Of a stretch of 46,827 nucleotides of DNA, positions 16,982-26,448 are shown piece after piece. How positions within the stretch are numbered: position 1 is the first letter of the stretch; every line of letters begins with the position of its first letter. Source of the stretch: Chitinophagales bacterium (GTDB taxonomy: Bacteria; Bacteroidota; Bacteroidia; Chitinophagales; JADIYW01); assembly GCA_017984135.1 (NCBI GenBank), contig JAGNZZ010000017.1:1-46827 (forward strand). Direction: 5' to 3'. The notes under the pieces were generated by a model that worked only from the letters and a program-made list of their open reading frames with translations, searched no databases and was not told the DNA's origin. A program made the translations under genes and the position numbers.

Positions 16982-17653
16982 ATGGCATTTGAACAGGAAA
17001 TAAATGTAATTCGACAAAAAATTGAATCATACAAAAATGAAGGAAAATCTTTGTTTGCAAGTTCATCCTTTCAAACGCATTCCATTCCAATGTTGCATAT
17101 CATAGCACAAATTGATACATCAATTCCTATTTATTTCTTAAATACAGGATATTTATTTCCTCAAACCATAGAATATAAAGATGAATTAGCAAATTTATAT
17201 GGTTTAAATGTCATTGACCAGAAATCATCTACACCACGAAACATGCAGAAAGACAGCAATGGTAGATTATTATTTACTTCTGATCCAGATTTTTGTTGCC
17301 ATTTAAATAAGGTAGCACCAATGGAACCTATTTTACATAGCTTTGATGTTTGGATAAATGGAGTGCGTGCCGATCAAAATGCCAACCGAGCAAAAATGAA
17401 AGAAGTACAAGCAACACCTCAAGGTGCGATGCGTTATCATCCGATGTTGCAATGGACCAAGCAAATGATTTGGGCATATATCAAAGAATATAAAATTCCA
17501 CACCATCCTTTGGATTCGCAAGGATTTACAAGTATTGGTTGTGAACCTTGTACCCGAAAAATTGATGCGTCACAAATGGGAGATGAGCGCATGGCTCGTT
17601 GGTTCGGATTAAATAAAACAGAATGTGGTTTGCATACTGAGTTAATCAAATAA
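16982..17653 (+). CDS. cysH: Assimilatory APS/PAPS reductase with 4Fe-4S cysteines
   Basis: A 223-residue enzyme that reduces adenylyl-sulfate (or PAPS) to sulfite using thioredoxin, in cytoplasmic sulfate assimilation. It has the PP-loop-type core with FASSSFQTHSIPMLHII and PIYFLNTGYLFPQT. CCHLNKVAPM and GCEPCTR supply the CC...CxxC cysteines that bind a 4Fe-4S cluster. The catalytic C-terminal motif ECGLH is present (KTECGLHTELIK). The four cluster cysteines favour APS over PAPS as substrate, a known rule for this family. ATG 16982 is used; the frame opens at 16949 with an unsupported hydrophobic extension. No cysD/N or sulfite reductase gene is nearby, so the pathway is scattered. Confidence 0.93.
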   Translation: MAFEQEINVIRQKIESYKNEGKSLFASSSFQTHSIPMLHIIAQIDTSIPIYFLNTGYLFPQTIEYKDELANLYGLNVIDQKSSTPRNMQKDSNGRLLFTSDPDFCCHLNKVAPMEPILHSFDVWINGVRADQNANRAKMKEVQATPQGAMRYHPMLQWTKQMIWAYIKEYKIPHHPLDSQGFTSIGCEPCTRKIDASQMGDERMARWFGLNKTECGLHTELIK

Positions 17654-17660
17654 CGTTTAG

Positions 17661-18398
17661 TTAAGTTAATTGGTTGTAATGCAGTATGGCTTTTTCAACA
17701 TCGTTTGGTGTATCAATACTGATACTTTCAAATGCTGTAATTCCAGCTTTTATTTTAAAATGGTTGTCCAACCATCGCATTTGTTCTAATTGGCGTTCCA
17801 ACTCATTTTTTGTAGGTTCTAAATCAAGAAGCTGATTTAATACTTCAGTCTTAAAACCATAAATGCCGATATGCTTGTAAAAATAATCAACTTTAGGTTC
17901 ATTTTTAGGCACATATCTACAAAAATCCGAAACATAAAATTGTTCGTCTAAAATGGCTTTGACACAGTTTGAGTTCGACAAAAGAGCAAGGTTTGTTTCT
18001 TTTTTAACTTGTGTAGCAACATCTACTTCATTCGATTTTAAAACAGCAATTAATTCATTAATTTGTTCAGGATGAATAAATGGCTCATCACCTTGTATGT
18101 TTATAATGTATTGATAATCATTGTTATTGTGTATGTTTAATTTAATTAATACTTCATTGCATCTAGAAGTTCCATTTATATGATGTGAAGAGGTCATCAT
18201 CACTTTACCACCAAAATCATGAATATGATTAAAGATTTGTATATCATCAGTTGCGATAATAACATCATCGAGGCATTTGGCTTTTAAGCATTGTTCATAA
18301 ACACGTTGTAGCATCGATTTTCCTAAAATATCGACTAAAGGTTTTCCCGGAAATCGAGAAGAAGCAAACCGAGCAGGAATAATTCCAAGTGTTTTCAA
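17661..18398 (-). CDS. kdsB: 3-deoxy-manno-octulosonate cytidylyltransferase (CMP-Kdo synthetase)
   Basis: A 245-residue enzyme that activates Kdo with CTP for lipid A/LPS inner-core synthesis. Family marks: LGIIPARFASSRFPGKPL at the N-terminus (nucleotide-binding loop), MLQRVYEQ, VIIATDD, HINGTSRCNEV, INIQGDEPFI (metal and CTP site), YYKHIGIYGF-type core, and LEQMRWLDNHFKI with SIDTPNDVEKA at the end. The frame stays open to 18491, but no ATG fits. The TTG at 18398 gives MKTLGIIPARF and the normal family length, so it is the preferred start. The gene's 5' region is shared with the divergent LysM protein gene. Confidence 0.92.
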   Translation of the reverse strand: MKTLGIIPARFASSRFPGKPLVDILGKSMLQRVYEQCLKAKCLDDVIIATDDIQIFNHIHDFGGKVMMTSSHHINGTSRCNEVLIKLNIHNNNDYQYIINIQGDEPFIHPEQINELIAVLKSNEVDVATQVKKETNLALLSNSNCVKAILDEQFYVSDFCRYVPKNEPKVDYFYKHIGIYGFKTEVLNQLLDLEPTKNELERQLEQMRWLDNHFKIKAGITAFESISIDTPNDVEKAILHYNQLT

Positions 18399-18506
18399 TG
18401 TTAAAAAATGTTTAGAGTGTAAATGTAATTTAAACTCATGTTGAAAAAAAACAAAAGTTATGAACTGAATTCTTTTGATTTTTGTTTTCAATTAAAGTTT
18501 TTGAAT

Positions 18507-19748
18507 ATGAAGTTCCGTTTATTGCTGTTATTTATTTTTAGTTTTAATGCGTTTGTACTTTCGGCTCTATCGAATTTAAAGCAATCTAGTTATACAATGC
18601 ACATTGTAAAACCTGGTGAAACTTTAGCAAAAATTGCTAAAAAATATGATGTTAGTATTCATTCCATATTAAATAATAATCCATCCTTAGTAGAAGATAA
18701 ATTATCCATAGAACAAATTATTCGAATTCCTAAGTCAACTCCCAAAAAAACATCTACTACTTCAAAAACGAATATACCTACTGTAGTAAATAATGTAAAA
18801 TCATTTTCACAACAAAATAAACAAGCCAAACAACATACAGTTGAAAATGGACAAACGTTATATTCCATTTCTAAATTATACAATATAAAAATGGATGACC
18901 TTATAAAATGGAACAATATCATTGACAATAAATTAAAAGTTGGTTCCGTTATTGCTGTTTCCGACCCAAAATTAAAACCCAATAGTACAGATTTTAAGTC
19001 TATTCCAACTGTAGAAAAACATAGTACGCCAAAAATTGAACTGGAAAAAAAACAAGTGTTGCCTATTTCTAGCGAGGAAAAGAATTTAGGAAAAGAAAAC
19101 ATACAACATGTGGTTGAAAAAGGTCAAACCTTGTATGCAATTTCTAAAATGTACCAAGTAAAAGTAGAAGATTTAATAAAATGGAATCAATTAACAGATA
19201 TTAATCTAAAAGTAGGAACAAGCATCTTTGTGAGCAATCCAATGAAAAAGCCTTCTGAAAAATTACATGTAACAGAACCTAAACCTAAAGAAATTGTATC
19301 CATAAAAAATGAAGTTAAAGAAACCGTAATGAATGCACCAACAACCGTTTCAAACACAATAATAGATACTTCTAAAAGCGAACCCAAAACAGAGAATAGT
19401 GAATTACAAGCTGTTGAAAATGAGACACAATCCGAATTAATAAAACTATATAAAATTCAAAATTCAAATTCTAAAAATAGAATTTCTAAAGGTACAGGCG
19501 CACAGATGGAAACCACCTTAGGTGCTATGGAAAATGTATATTTTGCAATGCATAAAACGTTCTCGATAGGTAAAGTTTTGAAAATAAAAAATCCTGTTAA
19601 TAATAAAATTGTGTATGTAAAAATAATTGGAAAATTGCCTGATATTGATGAAAATAAACATGTTATCTTGAGATATTCTTTAGGTGTCAAAAAAGCACTT
19701 AAACTTCAAAATGGGAAATGTTACATTCAAATTGAATATGCTGAATAG
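18507..19748 (+). CDS. Secreted LysM protein with three LysM repeats and a C-terminal double-psi-barrel-like domain
   Basis: A 413-residue exported protein. ATG 18507 begins a clean signal peptide (MKFRLLLLFIFSFNAFVLSA); the frame opens at 18438 but the extra 23 residues would spoil it. Three LysM domains start near residues 29 (HIVKPGETLAKIAKKYDVS), 108 (HTVENGQTLYSISKLYNI) and 200 (HVVEKGQTLYAISKMYQV). LysM binds GlcNAc in peptidoglycan. Lys/Ser/Thr/Pro-rich linkers separate them. The last 90 residues (KGTGAQMETTLGAMENVYFA, then MHKTFSIGKVLKIKNPVNNK) look like a RlpA-type double-psi beta-barrel that ends CYIQIEYAE. The Asp expected in lytic RlpA enzymes is not obvious, so binding or scaffolding is more likely than cutting. 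A cell-wall role is inferred. Confidence 0.87.
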   Translation: MKFRLLLLFIFSFNAFVLSALSNLKQSSYTMHIVKPGETLAKIAKKYDVSIHSILNNNPSLVEDKLSIEQIIRIPKSTPKKTSTTSKTNIPTVVNNVKSFSQQNKQAKQHTVENGQTLYSISKLYNIKMDDLIKWNNIIDNKLKVGSVIAVSDPKLKPNSTDFKSIPTVEKHSTPKIELEKKQVLPISSEEKNLGKENIQHVVEKGQTLYAISKMYQVKVEDLIKWNQLTDINLKVGTSIFVSNPMKKPSEKLHVTEPKPKEIVSIKNEVKETVMNAPTTVSNTIIDTSKSEPKTENSELQAVENETQSELIKLYKIQNSNSKNRISKGTGAQMETTLGAMENVYFAMHKTFSIGKVLKIKNPVNNKIVYVKIIGKLPDIDENKHVILRYSLGVKKALKLQNGKCYIQIEYAE

Positions 19749-19811
19749 TTTAACGAATTGTTAGTCAGCCAAAATATGAGTAAAATCATTTTTTTTTAGT
19801 AGATATATTGT

Positions 19812-19819
19812 CATCTTTG
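19812..19819 (+). promoter_or_regulatory. Possible -7 element (CATCTTTG) for hemA
   Basis: One mismatch to TAnnTTTG, 17 bp before the GTG start, which gives a leader of roughly 10 nt. No -33 TTTG at standard spacing was found, so this is tentative. Confidence 0.35.
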
Positions 19820-19836
19820 TATAGAAAATTAAACAG

Positions 19837-21084
19837 GTGCAACGTTACAAAGTAGTAACTATAACTCATAAAACTGCGACAGTAAGTAAACTGAAAGATT
19901 ACTTATTGAGCGATTCTGATACGTCTGACTTTCCGGCGAACCGTTTAGCAGAATTAAAATCAAAATTTAAGTTTGATGAATTAATGTATTTAAATACATG
20001 CAATCGTGTTACTTTTTTCTTCACGTATAATAAATCCATTGATCATAAATTTTTAAAAAGTTTATTTGAATACATCAATCCCGATTTCAATAAAGAACTG
20101 ATTAGTTTTCATATATCAAAAGCATTAGTATTTGAAGGCGTGGATGCTGTTAAACATTTATTTAGTGTGGCGGCTTCATTAGATTCATTAGTTTTGGGCG
20201 AACGCGAGATATTAGGTCAACTTAAAAATGCCTATTTGCAGTCTAAAAAAAATAATTTGTGTGGTGATGATATTCGTTTAGCATATCAACAAGCAATTGT
20301 ATTTGCAAAAAAAATTCATTGTGAAACCAGAATTGGTGAAAAGCCCGTTTCCGTGGTTTCCTTAGCATATAGATCATTATCCGAACGCAAATTTTTTGAT
20401 TTTGCGAACCTATTAATAATTGGCGCTGGACAAACCAACAATTTAATGGCAAATTTATTAACCAAACACGAAACTAAAAATGTGGTGGTGTATAATAGAA
20501 CCATTGGAAAAGCAATAGATTTGGCTGCTCGTTTTAATAATGCGAAAGCATTCTCATTAGAAAAATTAGCATACCATAAAGATGATGTCGATGTAATTCT
20601 AACGTGTACAGGTGCTAATTTTACGGTACTTTCTAAAGATATTTTTGACAAATTAGTACCTAAAAATAGAAAAGTAACCATTGTAGATTTAGCTGTACCT
20701 CAAGATGTAGATGACGATGTGATTGCCCTTAAAAATGTGGATTATATAGATATTGCTTCATTGGAACGCAAAGCACAAGAAAATATGCAATTTAGAAAAA
20801 GTGAATTGTACAAAGCAGAAGCAATCTTGGAAGAGTTTCTAAAATCCTACAATGATTTATTTAAAGAACGTCGATTAGAACTTGCTTTTGCAGATATTCC
20901 AAATGAAGTAAAAAACATTAAACACAAAGCACTTCACGTTGCATTCAAAAAAGATATTGAAAAATTAGATGTAAATTCCAGAGATATATTAGATAAAGTA
21001 ATGCAATATATGGAAGATAAATATATAGCATTGCCATTTAAAGCATCTAAAAAATCGCTATTAAATAAAAAATTTAGACCATAA
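19837..21084 (+). CDS. hemA: Glutamyl-tRNA reductase
   Basis: A 415-residue enzyme that reduces glutamyl-tRNA(Glu) to glutamate-1-semialdehyde with NADPH, the first step of the C5 route to tetrapyrroles. The catalytic region has ELMYLNTCNRVTFFF with the active-site Cys of TCNR. HLFSVAASLDSLVLGEREIL and GQLKNAYLQSKK follow as in the family. The NADPH domain has NLLIIGAGQTNNLMA (glycine-rich loop) and VVVYNRTIGKA. The C-terminal helical dimerisation domain is present. The gene uses GTG at 19837; no ATG fits the conserved N-terminus QRYKVVTITHKTA. It is followed by the hemC-hemD fusion on the same strand, forming a heme cluster. Confidence 0.95.
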   Translation: MQRYKVVTITHKTATVSKLKDYLLSDSDTSDFPANRLAELKSKFKFDELMYLNTCNRVTFFFTYNKSIDHKFLKSLFEYINPDFNKELISFHISKALVFEGVDAVKHLFSVAASLDSLVLGEREILGQLKNAYLQSKKNNLCGDDIRLAYQQAIVFAKKIHCETRIGEKPVSVVSLAYRSLSERKFFDFANLLIIGAGQTNNLMANLLTKHETKNVVVYNRTIGKAIDLAARFNNAKAFSLEKLAYHKDDVDVILTCTGANFTVLSKDIFDKLVPKNRKVTIVDLAVPQDVDDDVIALKNVDYIDIASLERKAQENMQFRKSELYKAEAILEEFLKSYNDLFKERRLELAFADIPNEVKNIKHKALHVAFKKDIEKLDVNSRDILDKVMQYMEDKYIALPFKASKKSLLNKKFRP

Positions 21085-21279
21085 TTGAACTTAATTTTAA
21101 AAACTTTTTCCTTTTAAATTCAATATCTTTACAAACTATTTATTAATTCTTTAAGCATTTTTTTGCGGTTTAAAGATTTGAAAATTGAAATAAAAAAAAC
21201 AACAAAGTTGATTTTAATAATCATTGAGTTAAAAAATACTATAATTATTTAAACTGCGCAACGCGTAATTATTATTCAA

Positions 21280-22854
21280 ATGAATTTACCTATTATTATT
21301 GGAACTCGTGGAAGTGAATTAGCCTTATGGCAAGCCAATTTTACCAAAAATGAATTGGCAAAACATGGAATAACATCCGAATTAAAAATTATAAAAACAA
21401 AAGGAGATGCCACTCAACAATGGAATTTAAGTTTTGATAAAATAGAAGGAAAAGGCTTTTTCACTAAAGAACTAGAAGATGCTTTGCTGGCAAATGAAAT
21501 AGACATGGCGGTTCATTCATGCAAAGATTTACCTACTGAATTTCCTGAAGGTCTAACCATCACTGCTTATTCCAAACGAGCCAATCCTTTTGATATTTTA
21601 TTAATTAAAAAAGATAAAGTTGACAATACAAAGTTTCTAAAACTAAAAGATAATGCATTAGTTGGCACATCATCAGCCAGAAGAAAATCACAATTACTAG
21701 CCTTGCGACCAGATATACAATTGTGTGACTTGCGTGGCAATGTTCCTTCTCGAATTAAAAAATTAAAAGAAGAACAATATGATGCCATTACTTTAGCATC
21801 AGCAGGCGTGGAGCGATTAAATATAAACTTATCGGAATTTGAACTAGTACACTTGTCAGCACCAATGTTTATTCCGGCACCGGCACAAGGTGTTTTGGCG
21901 TTTCAAATTCGAGAAAATGACGATCGATTAAAAGAGATTTGTACTATTTTAAATGATAAAAATAGCGCAGAAATTACACTCATTGAACGTCAAATCTTAC
22001 ATGATTTTGAAGGTGGATGTCAAATGCCTTTAGGCGTTTATGCTGAAAAAATAGATGAGCAATTACACATTTGGGTTTCGCAAGCAACTGCTTGGAATAC
22101 ATTTCCAAAACGAAAACATTATTCCCTGAAGTTAACCGCAATCCAGTCAGTAGCGAAATTAAGTGAAGATATTGTACATGATTTTAAAAATTCTTCAATC
22201 GAATCGATATTTATTTCATCAGATATTGACCAGCAAAATTATTTAATTCGTGCACTGGAAGCTCAGCAATCAACAGTACAATATCACACATTTATTCAGT
22301 TTTCAAGTTTAGATTTTGAACTTCCAAATAATATAAACTGGATATTTTTTAGTAGCAAAAATGGCGTTAAATTTTTCTTTGACAATATTAAAGATAATAC
22401 ACTTTTAAATTCAGTAAAATTAGCAGCAGTTAACCAAGGAACAGCACAAGCCATACAAGAAAATGGATTAAATGTTAGTTTTATTGGTGCAGGTAGCGAC
22501 TTGAAAATAATTTCAGAAAATTTTGATAAGATGGCTTCTGGTAAAATTATTTTTGTACAAGCAAAAAACTCTTTGCGAAGCATTCAAAAAGGCATTCAAA
22601 AAAATAAGGATTTTGAAACTATAATTGCGTATAAAAATGAAGCGAAAATGGAGATTGAGAAACGCCATGAATCCAGTCTCATTTTTACTAGTCCACTCAA
22701 TGTGGAAGCGTATGTAAAACATCACAAATTAGATTCAAATCAACAAATTATTTCTATCGGAAATTCTACAACTAATAAATTAATAGAACTAGGAATTTAT
22801 CAATATAAAACTGCCTTTGAACCAACATGGTGGGCAATATTAGATGAACTTTAG
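21280..22854 (+). CDS. hemC: Fused porphobilinogen deaminase (HemC) and uroporphyrinogen-III synthase (HemD)
   Basis: A 524-residue fusion. Residues 1 to about 300 are HemC: IGTRGSELALWQANF, KGFFTKELEDALLANEIDMA, VHSCKDLPTEFPEG, TSSARRKSQL, CDLRGNVPSRIKKL, PAPAQGVLAFQIR, and FEGGCQMPLG, whose Cys (about residue 247) carries the dipyrromethane cofactor. Residues about 305-524 are HemD: weakly conserved overall, with INWIFFSSKNGVKFFF, KLAAVNQGTAQAIQENG, KIIFVQAKNSLRSIQKG, SLIFTSPLNVEAYV and ISIGNSTTNKLIELG. The enzyme builds hydroxymethylbilane from four porphobilinogens, and the fused partner would close and invert ring D, limiting loss of the unstable intermediate. The 195-bp gap after hemA has a one-mismatch promoter element (TATCTTTA, 21124-21131), so it may have its own transcript. 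Confidence 0.93.
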   Translation: MNLPIIIGTRGSELALWQANFTKNELAKHGITSELKIIKTKGDATQQWNLSFDKIEGKGFFTKELEDALLANEIDMAVHSCKDLPTEFPEGLTITAYSKRANPFDILLIKKDKVDNTKFLKLKDNALVGTSSARRKSQLLALRPDIQLCDLRGNVPSRIKKLKEEQYDAITLASAGVERLNINLSEFELVHLSAPMFIPAPAQGVLAFQIRENDDRLKEICTILNDKNSAEITLIERQILHDFEGGCQMPLGVYAEKIDEQLHIWVSQATAWNTFPKRKHYSLKLTAIQSVAKLSEDIVHDFKNSSIESIFISSDIDQQNYLIRALEAQQSTVQYHTFIQFSSLDFELPNNINWIFFSSKNGVKFFFDNIKDNTLLNSVKLAAVNQGTAQAIQENGLNVSFIGAGSDLKIISENFDKMASGKIIFVQAKNSLRSIQKGIQKNKDFETIIAYKNEAKMEIEKRHESSLIFTSPLNVEAYVKHHKLDSNQQIISIGNSTTNKLIELGIYQYKTAFEPTWWAILDEL

Positions 22855-22917
22855 ATTTTTTTAGTTTCATTTTTTGTATTTCTTTCTAATTATTAAACTA
22901 TTATAAGTAGAAGTTGA

Positions 22918-24096
22918 GAAAAGTCAATTACTAAAACAATTTGTGCTACAGAAAGTGTTACCATTGGAACACAAACATTTAATACCAATGGAATGCATAC
23001 TGTAATTTTAGCAACATCTAAAAATTGCGACAGTATAGTACAATTAAGTTTATCAGTGAATACGCCAATAACGCCTATGGTTTCTATTGTTGCCGATAAA
23101 ACGAATATTTGTGTAGGTGAAAAAGTGACGTTCAATGCAACTACTCAAAATACGAATGGAACAGTAAAATATCAGTGGATGGTAAACGGGAATAATGTAG
23201 GCACTAATAGTGCACAATTTATTTCATCAAACTTAAAACACCATGATGTAGTGAGTGTGAAAATTACTGTTATAAATGGAAATTGTTTAACAAGCAATAT
23301 AGCAACAAGTAATTCAATTACTATTTCTGTTACAAAACCAACCTATACAATTCCTAAAGTGGAACATTGTTTAGGTGGAAATAGCCTTATCGATTTAGTT
23401 ATTTCATTGTCTAATTATGTTGTTTCATGGAAAAATGAACATGATTCGTTGACAACAATTAATGCGGACACTTTACGTGTTCATAATTTGAGTAATCACA
23501 CAGCAACATTTACTATTAAATATGGAAATGGATGTAACGTTTCCGATGTTATTCCCATTAAAGTTATGCCTTTGCCAAGTATAAATGCGATAAGTGATAA
23601 AGAATATGCTAAAGCAAATCAAATGATTCAACTGGATGTTGTCGGAAATAATTTGACAACATTTATTTGGCAACCTTCCGCTTTAATTTCTAATCCAAAC
23701 ATTAAAAATCCTACTGCAAACATTACAGAAACGATTGTTTTTGTGGTAACTGCAAAAGATATTTATTCTTGTGAAAATACAGATTCTGTAACGGTAAATT
23801 TTATTGATGAATGTGATGAAAAATATATTTATTTTCCAACTGCTTTTTCGCCCAATTTTGATGGTATAAATGATTGTTTTGGAATTTTATCACCACCCAC
23901 ATTGAGCAATTATAAAATGGTCATTTTTAATCGTTGGAGTGAAAACGTTTTTGAAACAAATGATAAACTGAATTGTTGGGATGGCACTTTTAAAGGAAGC
24001 GATGCACCAGCGGATTCTTATGTTTATGTGGTAAGTTTTATTTGTAGCAACGGAAAATCCATTTATAAAAAAGGCATGGTTTCTATACTACGCTAA
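22918..24096 (+). pseudogene. 5'-truncated remnant of a T9SS type B (gliding-motility C-terminal domain) surface protein
   Basis: The frame runs without a stop from 22918, but the first ATG is at 22993, inside a recognisable domain. Residues before it (TKTICATESVTIGTQTF, then NTNGMHTVILATSKNCDSIV) continue the repeat in frame. A protein made from ATG 22993 would therefore start mid-domain with no signal peptide, and a T9SS substrate could not be exported that way. The rest is intact: an Ig/PKD-like domain (NICVGEKVTFNATTQ), more repeats, then CDEKYIYFPTAFSPNFDGIN with WDGTFKGSDAPADSYVYVV, the type B sorting domain (CHU_C, 'gliding motility-associated'). The upstream stop TGA at 22915-22917 and the adjacent hemCD end mark the likely deletion junction. 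It might still be read from a non-standard start, but I see none that adds a signal peptide. Confidence 0.75.
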
Positions 24097-24119
24097 TTGT
24101 GTTATAAATGCTACGTTTT

Positions 24120-24755
24120 TTATTTCCATTCAGTTGGATTTTGTCTCCATTGTTGTAACACTGCAATTTCATCTGTGTTAATATAATTTTGTTGTTCAGC
24201 AACTCTAATTAAAAAATCATAATTAGTCAATGTTTTTAGTAAAACACCTTCATCTTCAAATCTTTTTATTGCCGATTCAAATCCATATTTATAAATAGCG
24301 ACCATGCCAATTACTTCGGCGCCTGCAGCACGTAAATCTTGTACCGCTTTTAATGAACTTCCACCTGTTGAAATGGTATCTTCCACTACTAAAATTCGTT
24401 GTCCGTGTTTTAAATCGCCTTCAATAGTATTGGTTAATCCATGTTCTTTTGGTTTCGAACGTACATAAACAAATGGTAAGTTTACGGCATCTGCCAATAA
24501 TGCACCATGAGGAATTCCGGCTGTAGCAACACCTGCAATACATTCAGTTTGAGGAAAATATTCTTGCAATAAACTTATTAAACCTTTTTTTACCATTGTT
24601 CTTATTTCTGGATAAGAAAGCAATTTGCGATTGTCGCAATATACAGGCGATTTAATGCCACTTGCCCATGTAAATGGTTCTTGAGTACTTAATTGTATTG
24701 CTTTAATTTGTAACAGTTGCTCTGCTAACTTTTCTTTATAGGTATTATTTTCCAT
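24120..24755 (-). CDS. pyrE: Orotate phosphoribosyltransferase
   Basis: A 211-residue type I phosphoribosyltransferase that joins orotate to PRPP to give OMP in UMP synthesis. Family marks: FTWASGIKSPVYCDNRKLLS (orotate site), CIAGVATAGIPHGALLADA, the loop FVYVRSKPKEHGLTNTIEG, and the PRPP-binding motif VVEDTISTGGSSLKAV. Length is normal. It is divergent from a NUDIX gene across 91 bp and convergent with the truncated surface-protein remnant. No pyrF is nearby. Confidence 0.96.
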   Translation of the reverse strand: MENNTYKEKLAEQLLQIKAIQLSTQEPFTWASGIKSPVYCDNRKLLSYPEIRTMVKKGLISLLQEYFPQTECIAGVATAGIPHGALLADAVNLPFVYVRSKPKEHGLTNTIEGDLKHGQRILVVEDTISTGGSSLKAVQDLRAAGAEVIGMVAIYKYGFESAIKRFEDEGVLLKTLTNYDFLIRVAEQQNYINTDEIAVLQQWRQNPTEWK

Positions 24756-24846
24756 GGAAATTAAAATTTAGAAGTGAATTTTTAGTAATTTCAGCCAATA
24801 AAAATCTAAAATTAATCTCATTTTATATCCTTAAAGACTGACGTAA

Positions 24847-25482
24847 ATGTATAAACTTTTTATCAATAACAAGCATGTTTATCTTTGTCAAAATCCGGCA
24901 CATGTAGAAAATTTAATGTATAATGACTATATAATTGAACCATATACCAATTATGAAAATTTAAAAACAACTATCAATGTCTTGTTAAATCATAAAAATA
25001 ACCATCACGTAGTCTTGTTTTATAAAGACACAGATAAATTATTAGAAGAAGTATGTTCTTTTTTTAATTGTATTGAAGCTGCTGGTGGTATTGTTCAAAA
25101 TGAATATGCAGAAATTTTATTAATTCATCGTCGTGGTTTTTGGGATTTGCCAAAAGGTAAAATTGAAAAATATGAAAGTATTCAAGAAGCGGCGATTCGT
25201 GAGGTGAAAGAAGAAACTGGTTTAAAAAAAGTACAAATTGTACATCCTATTATTTTTTCAAAATGTAGAAATAAAGCCACATATCATTCTTATGAATTAA
25301 ATGGAAAACAATGTTTGAAAATTTCGTATTGGTTTGAAATGCATACCACCAAGCATCAACCATTAATTCCACAATCTGAAGAAGATATAGAACAAGTTAT
25401 TTGGGTTTCCAAAAATGAATTGCCCAATTATTTCGATAATATGTATTCCAATATCATCGATGTATTGAAAGAAATAAAATGA
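24847..25482 (+). CDS. NUDIX hydrolase
   Basis: A 211-residue NUDIX enzyme. The Nudix box is complete: GKIEKYESIQEAAIREVKEE followed by TGL, matching Gx5Ex7REUxEExGU and binding catalytic metal. GGIVQNEYAEILLIHRRGFW leads into it as first strand. Residues 1-70 (MYKLFINNKHVYLCQNPAHV onward) form an extra N-terminal region that is not a catalytic part. NUDIX proteins hydrolyse nucleoside diphosphates linked to another group (for example 8-oxo-dGTP, ADP-ribose, Ap4A); the substrate here cannot be told. The gene sits back to back with pyrE; I recall this pairing from other Bacteroidota, but it needs checking. Confidence 0.92.
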   Translation: MYKLFINNKHVYLCQNPAHVENLMYNDYIIEPYTNYENLKTTINVLLNHKNNHHVVLFYKDTDKLLEEVCSFFNCIEAAGGIVQNEYAEILLIHRRGFWDLPKGKIEKYESIQEAAIREVKEETGLKKVQIVHPIIFSKCRNKATYHSYELNGKQCLKISYWFEMHTTKHQPLIPQSEEDIEQVIWVSKNELPNYFDNMYSNIIDVLKEIK

Positions 25483-25508
25483 GGTTTTTACTAAGCTTAA
25501 ATTTCATT

Positions 25509-26414
25509 TTATAAGATCCATTTCCATAATAATAAAGTAATAGTTGATATTAAGATACCAATGGTAGGCAAGTAGGTGGCTAATGATTCATCTAATTTAT
25601 ATTTAGTAGCTAAAATGGAAGAGGTAATCATCGGTGGCATGGCGCATTCTATTACACTTATTTCATAAATGATTCCTTCTTTTTTAAATATCCAGAAAAA
25701 TAAAATATAGATAATGAACGGCGCAATAACTAATTTATACGCTAATCCTGCACTGAGTTTTTTCCAATCTATATCTTTTACAGATAAATTAAATTGTAAG
25801 CCTAAAGAAAATATGGCTAATGGTACCATCCATTTTCCAATAAATTCAAGCACATTAGTAGTAGTTGGTGAGCACCAATTAGTAGGTAAAAAGAGAGCAA
25901 AAATAAATATTAAAAATGGTGGAAATTTAATTAAACGAAATAACATTGATAAAAGATTCAATTTAGAACTACTAAATGAGGTGGCAATTAAAACGCCAAA
26001 CGTTGACAAAATAAGAAAACTTCCAGGTTGATCTACAAAAATGGCATACTGTAAGTTTTCATTGCCATAAAAATGCTTTATAAACGGAAATCCAACAAAA
26101 GATGTATTTCCCAAACCACCACATAAAATCAGGCATGCCATCGTTTTATTATCATATTTGAATACTTTGCATACAATAAATGCAAATACAATTGACATTA
26201 TAAATGTAATCCAAGCAGCTGCAATAGGAAATAATACTTCTTGTGAAATTTCTAATTGAGGAATCTTTAATATTACAATGGCTGGAAGTGGAATGTATAA
26301 AATAAATTGATTGATATTTGAATGTAGATTTTTAGGTGTGAATGGAAATAATTTAAAAACTACACCTATAATAAACAACAAGACTAAAACAATAGGTTCA
26401 TTTAATAATTCCAT
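25509..26414 (-). CDS. AEC-family (auxin efflux carrier-like) transporter
   Basis: A 301-residue inner-membrane protein with about ten helices in two five-helix repeats. Family marks: FILYIPLPAIVILKIPQ near the N-terminus and ILCGGLGNTSFVGFPFIKHF (conserved NTSFVGxP in helix 4-5). The C-terminal repeat has ECAMPPMITSSILATKYKLD and ends TIGILISTITLLLWKWI. AEC proteins export small organic acids such as malate or malonate in bacteria; the substrate here is unknown. ATG 26414 (MELLNEPIVLV) is used; the TTG at 26426 would only add MFFF. It follows the formimidoyltransferase gene by about 34 bp on the same strand. Confidence 0.9.
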   Translation of the reverse strand: MELLNEPIVLVLLFIIGVVFKLFPFTPKNLHSNINQFILYIPLPAIVILKIPQLEISQEVLFPIAAAWITFIMSIVFAFIVCKVFKYDNKTMACLILCGGLGNTSFVGFPFIKHFYGNENLQYAIFVDQPGSFLILSTFGVLIATSFSSSKLNLLSMLFRLIKFPPFLIFIFALFLPTNWCSPTTTNVLEFIGKWMVPLAIFSLGLQFNLSVKDIDWKKLSAGLAYKLVIAPFIIYILFFWIFKKEGIIYEISVIECAMPPMITSSILATKYKLDESLATYLPTIGILISTITLLLWKWIL

Positions 26415-26448
26415 AAAAAAAAACAAGATTTTAATATTGGTTGCAAAA

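Noticed and set aside
21121..21279. Riboswitch or leader in the 195-bp hemA-hemCD gap
   Set aside because: Only a 4-bp CAAC/GTTG stem and AT-rich DNA are seen; nothing matches a riboswitch pattern I know.
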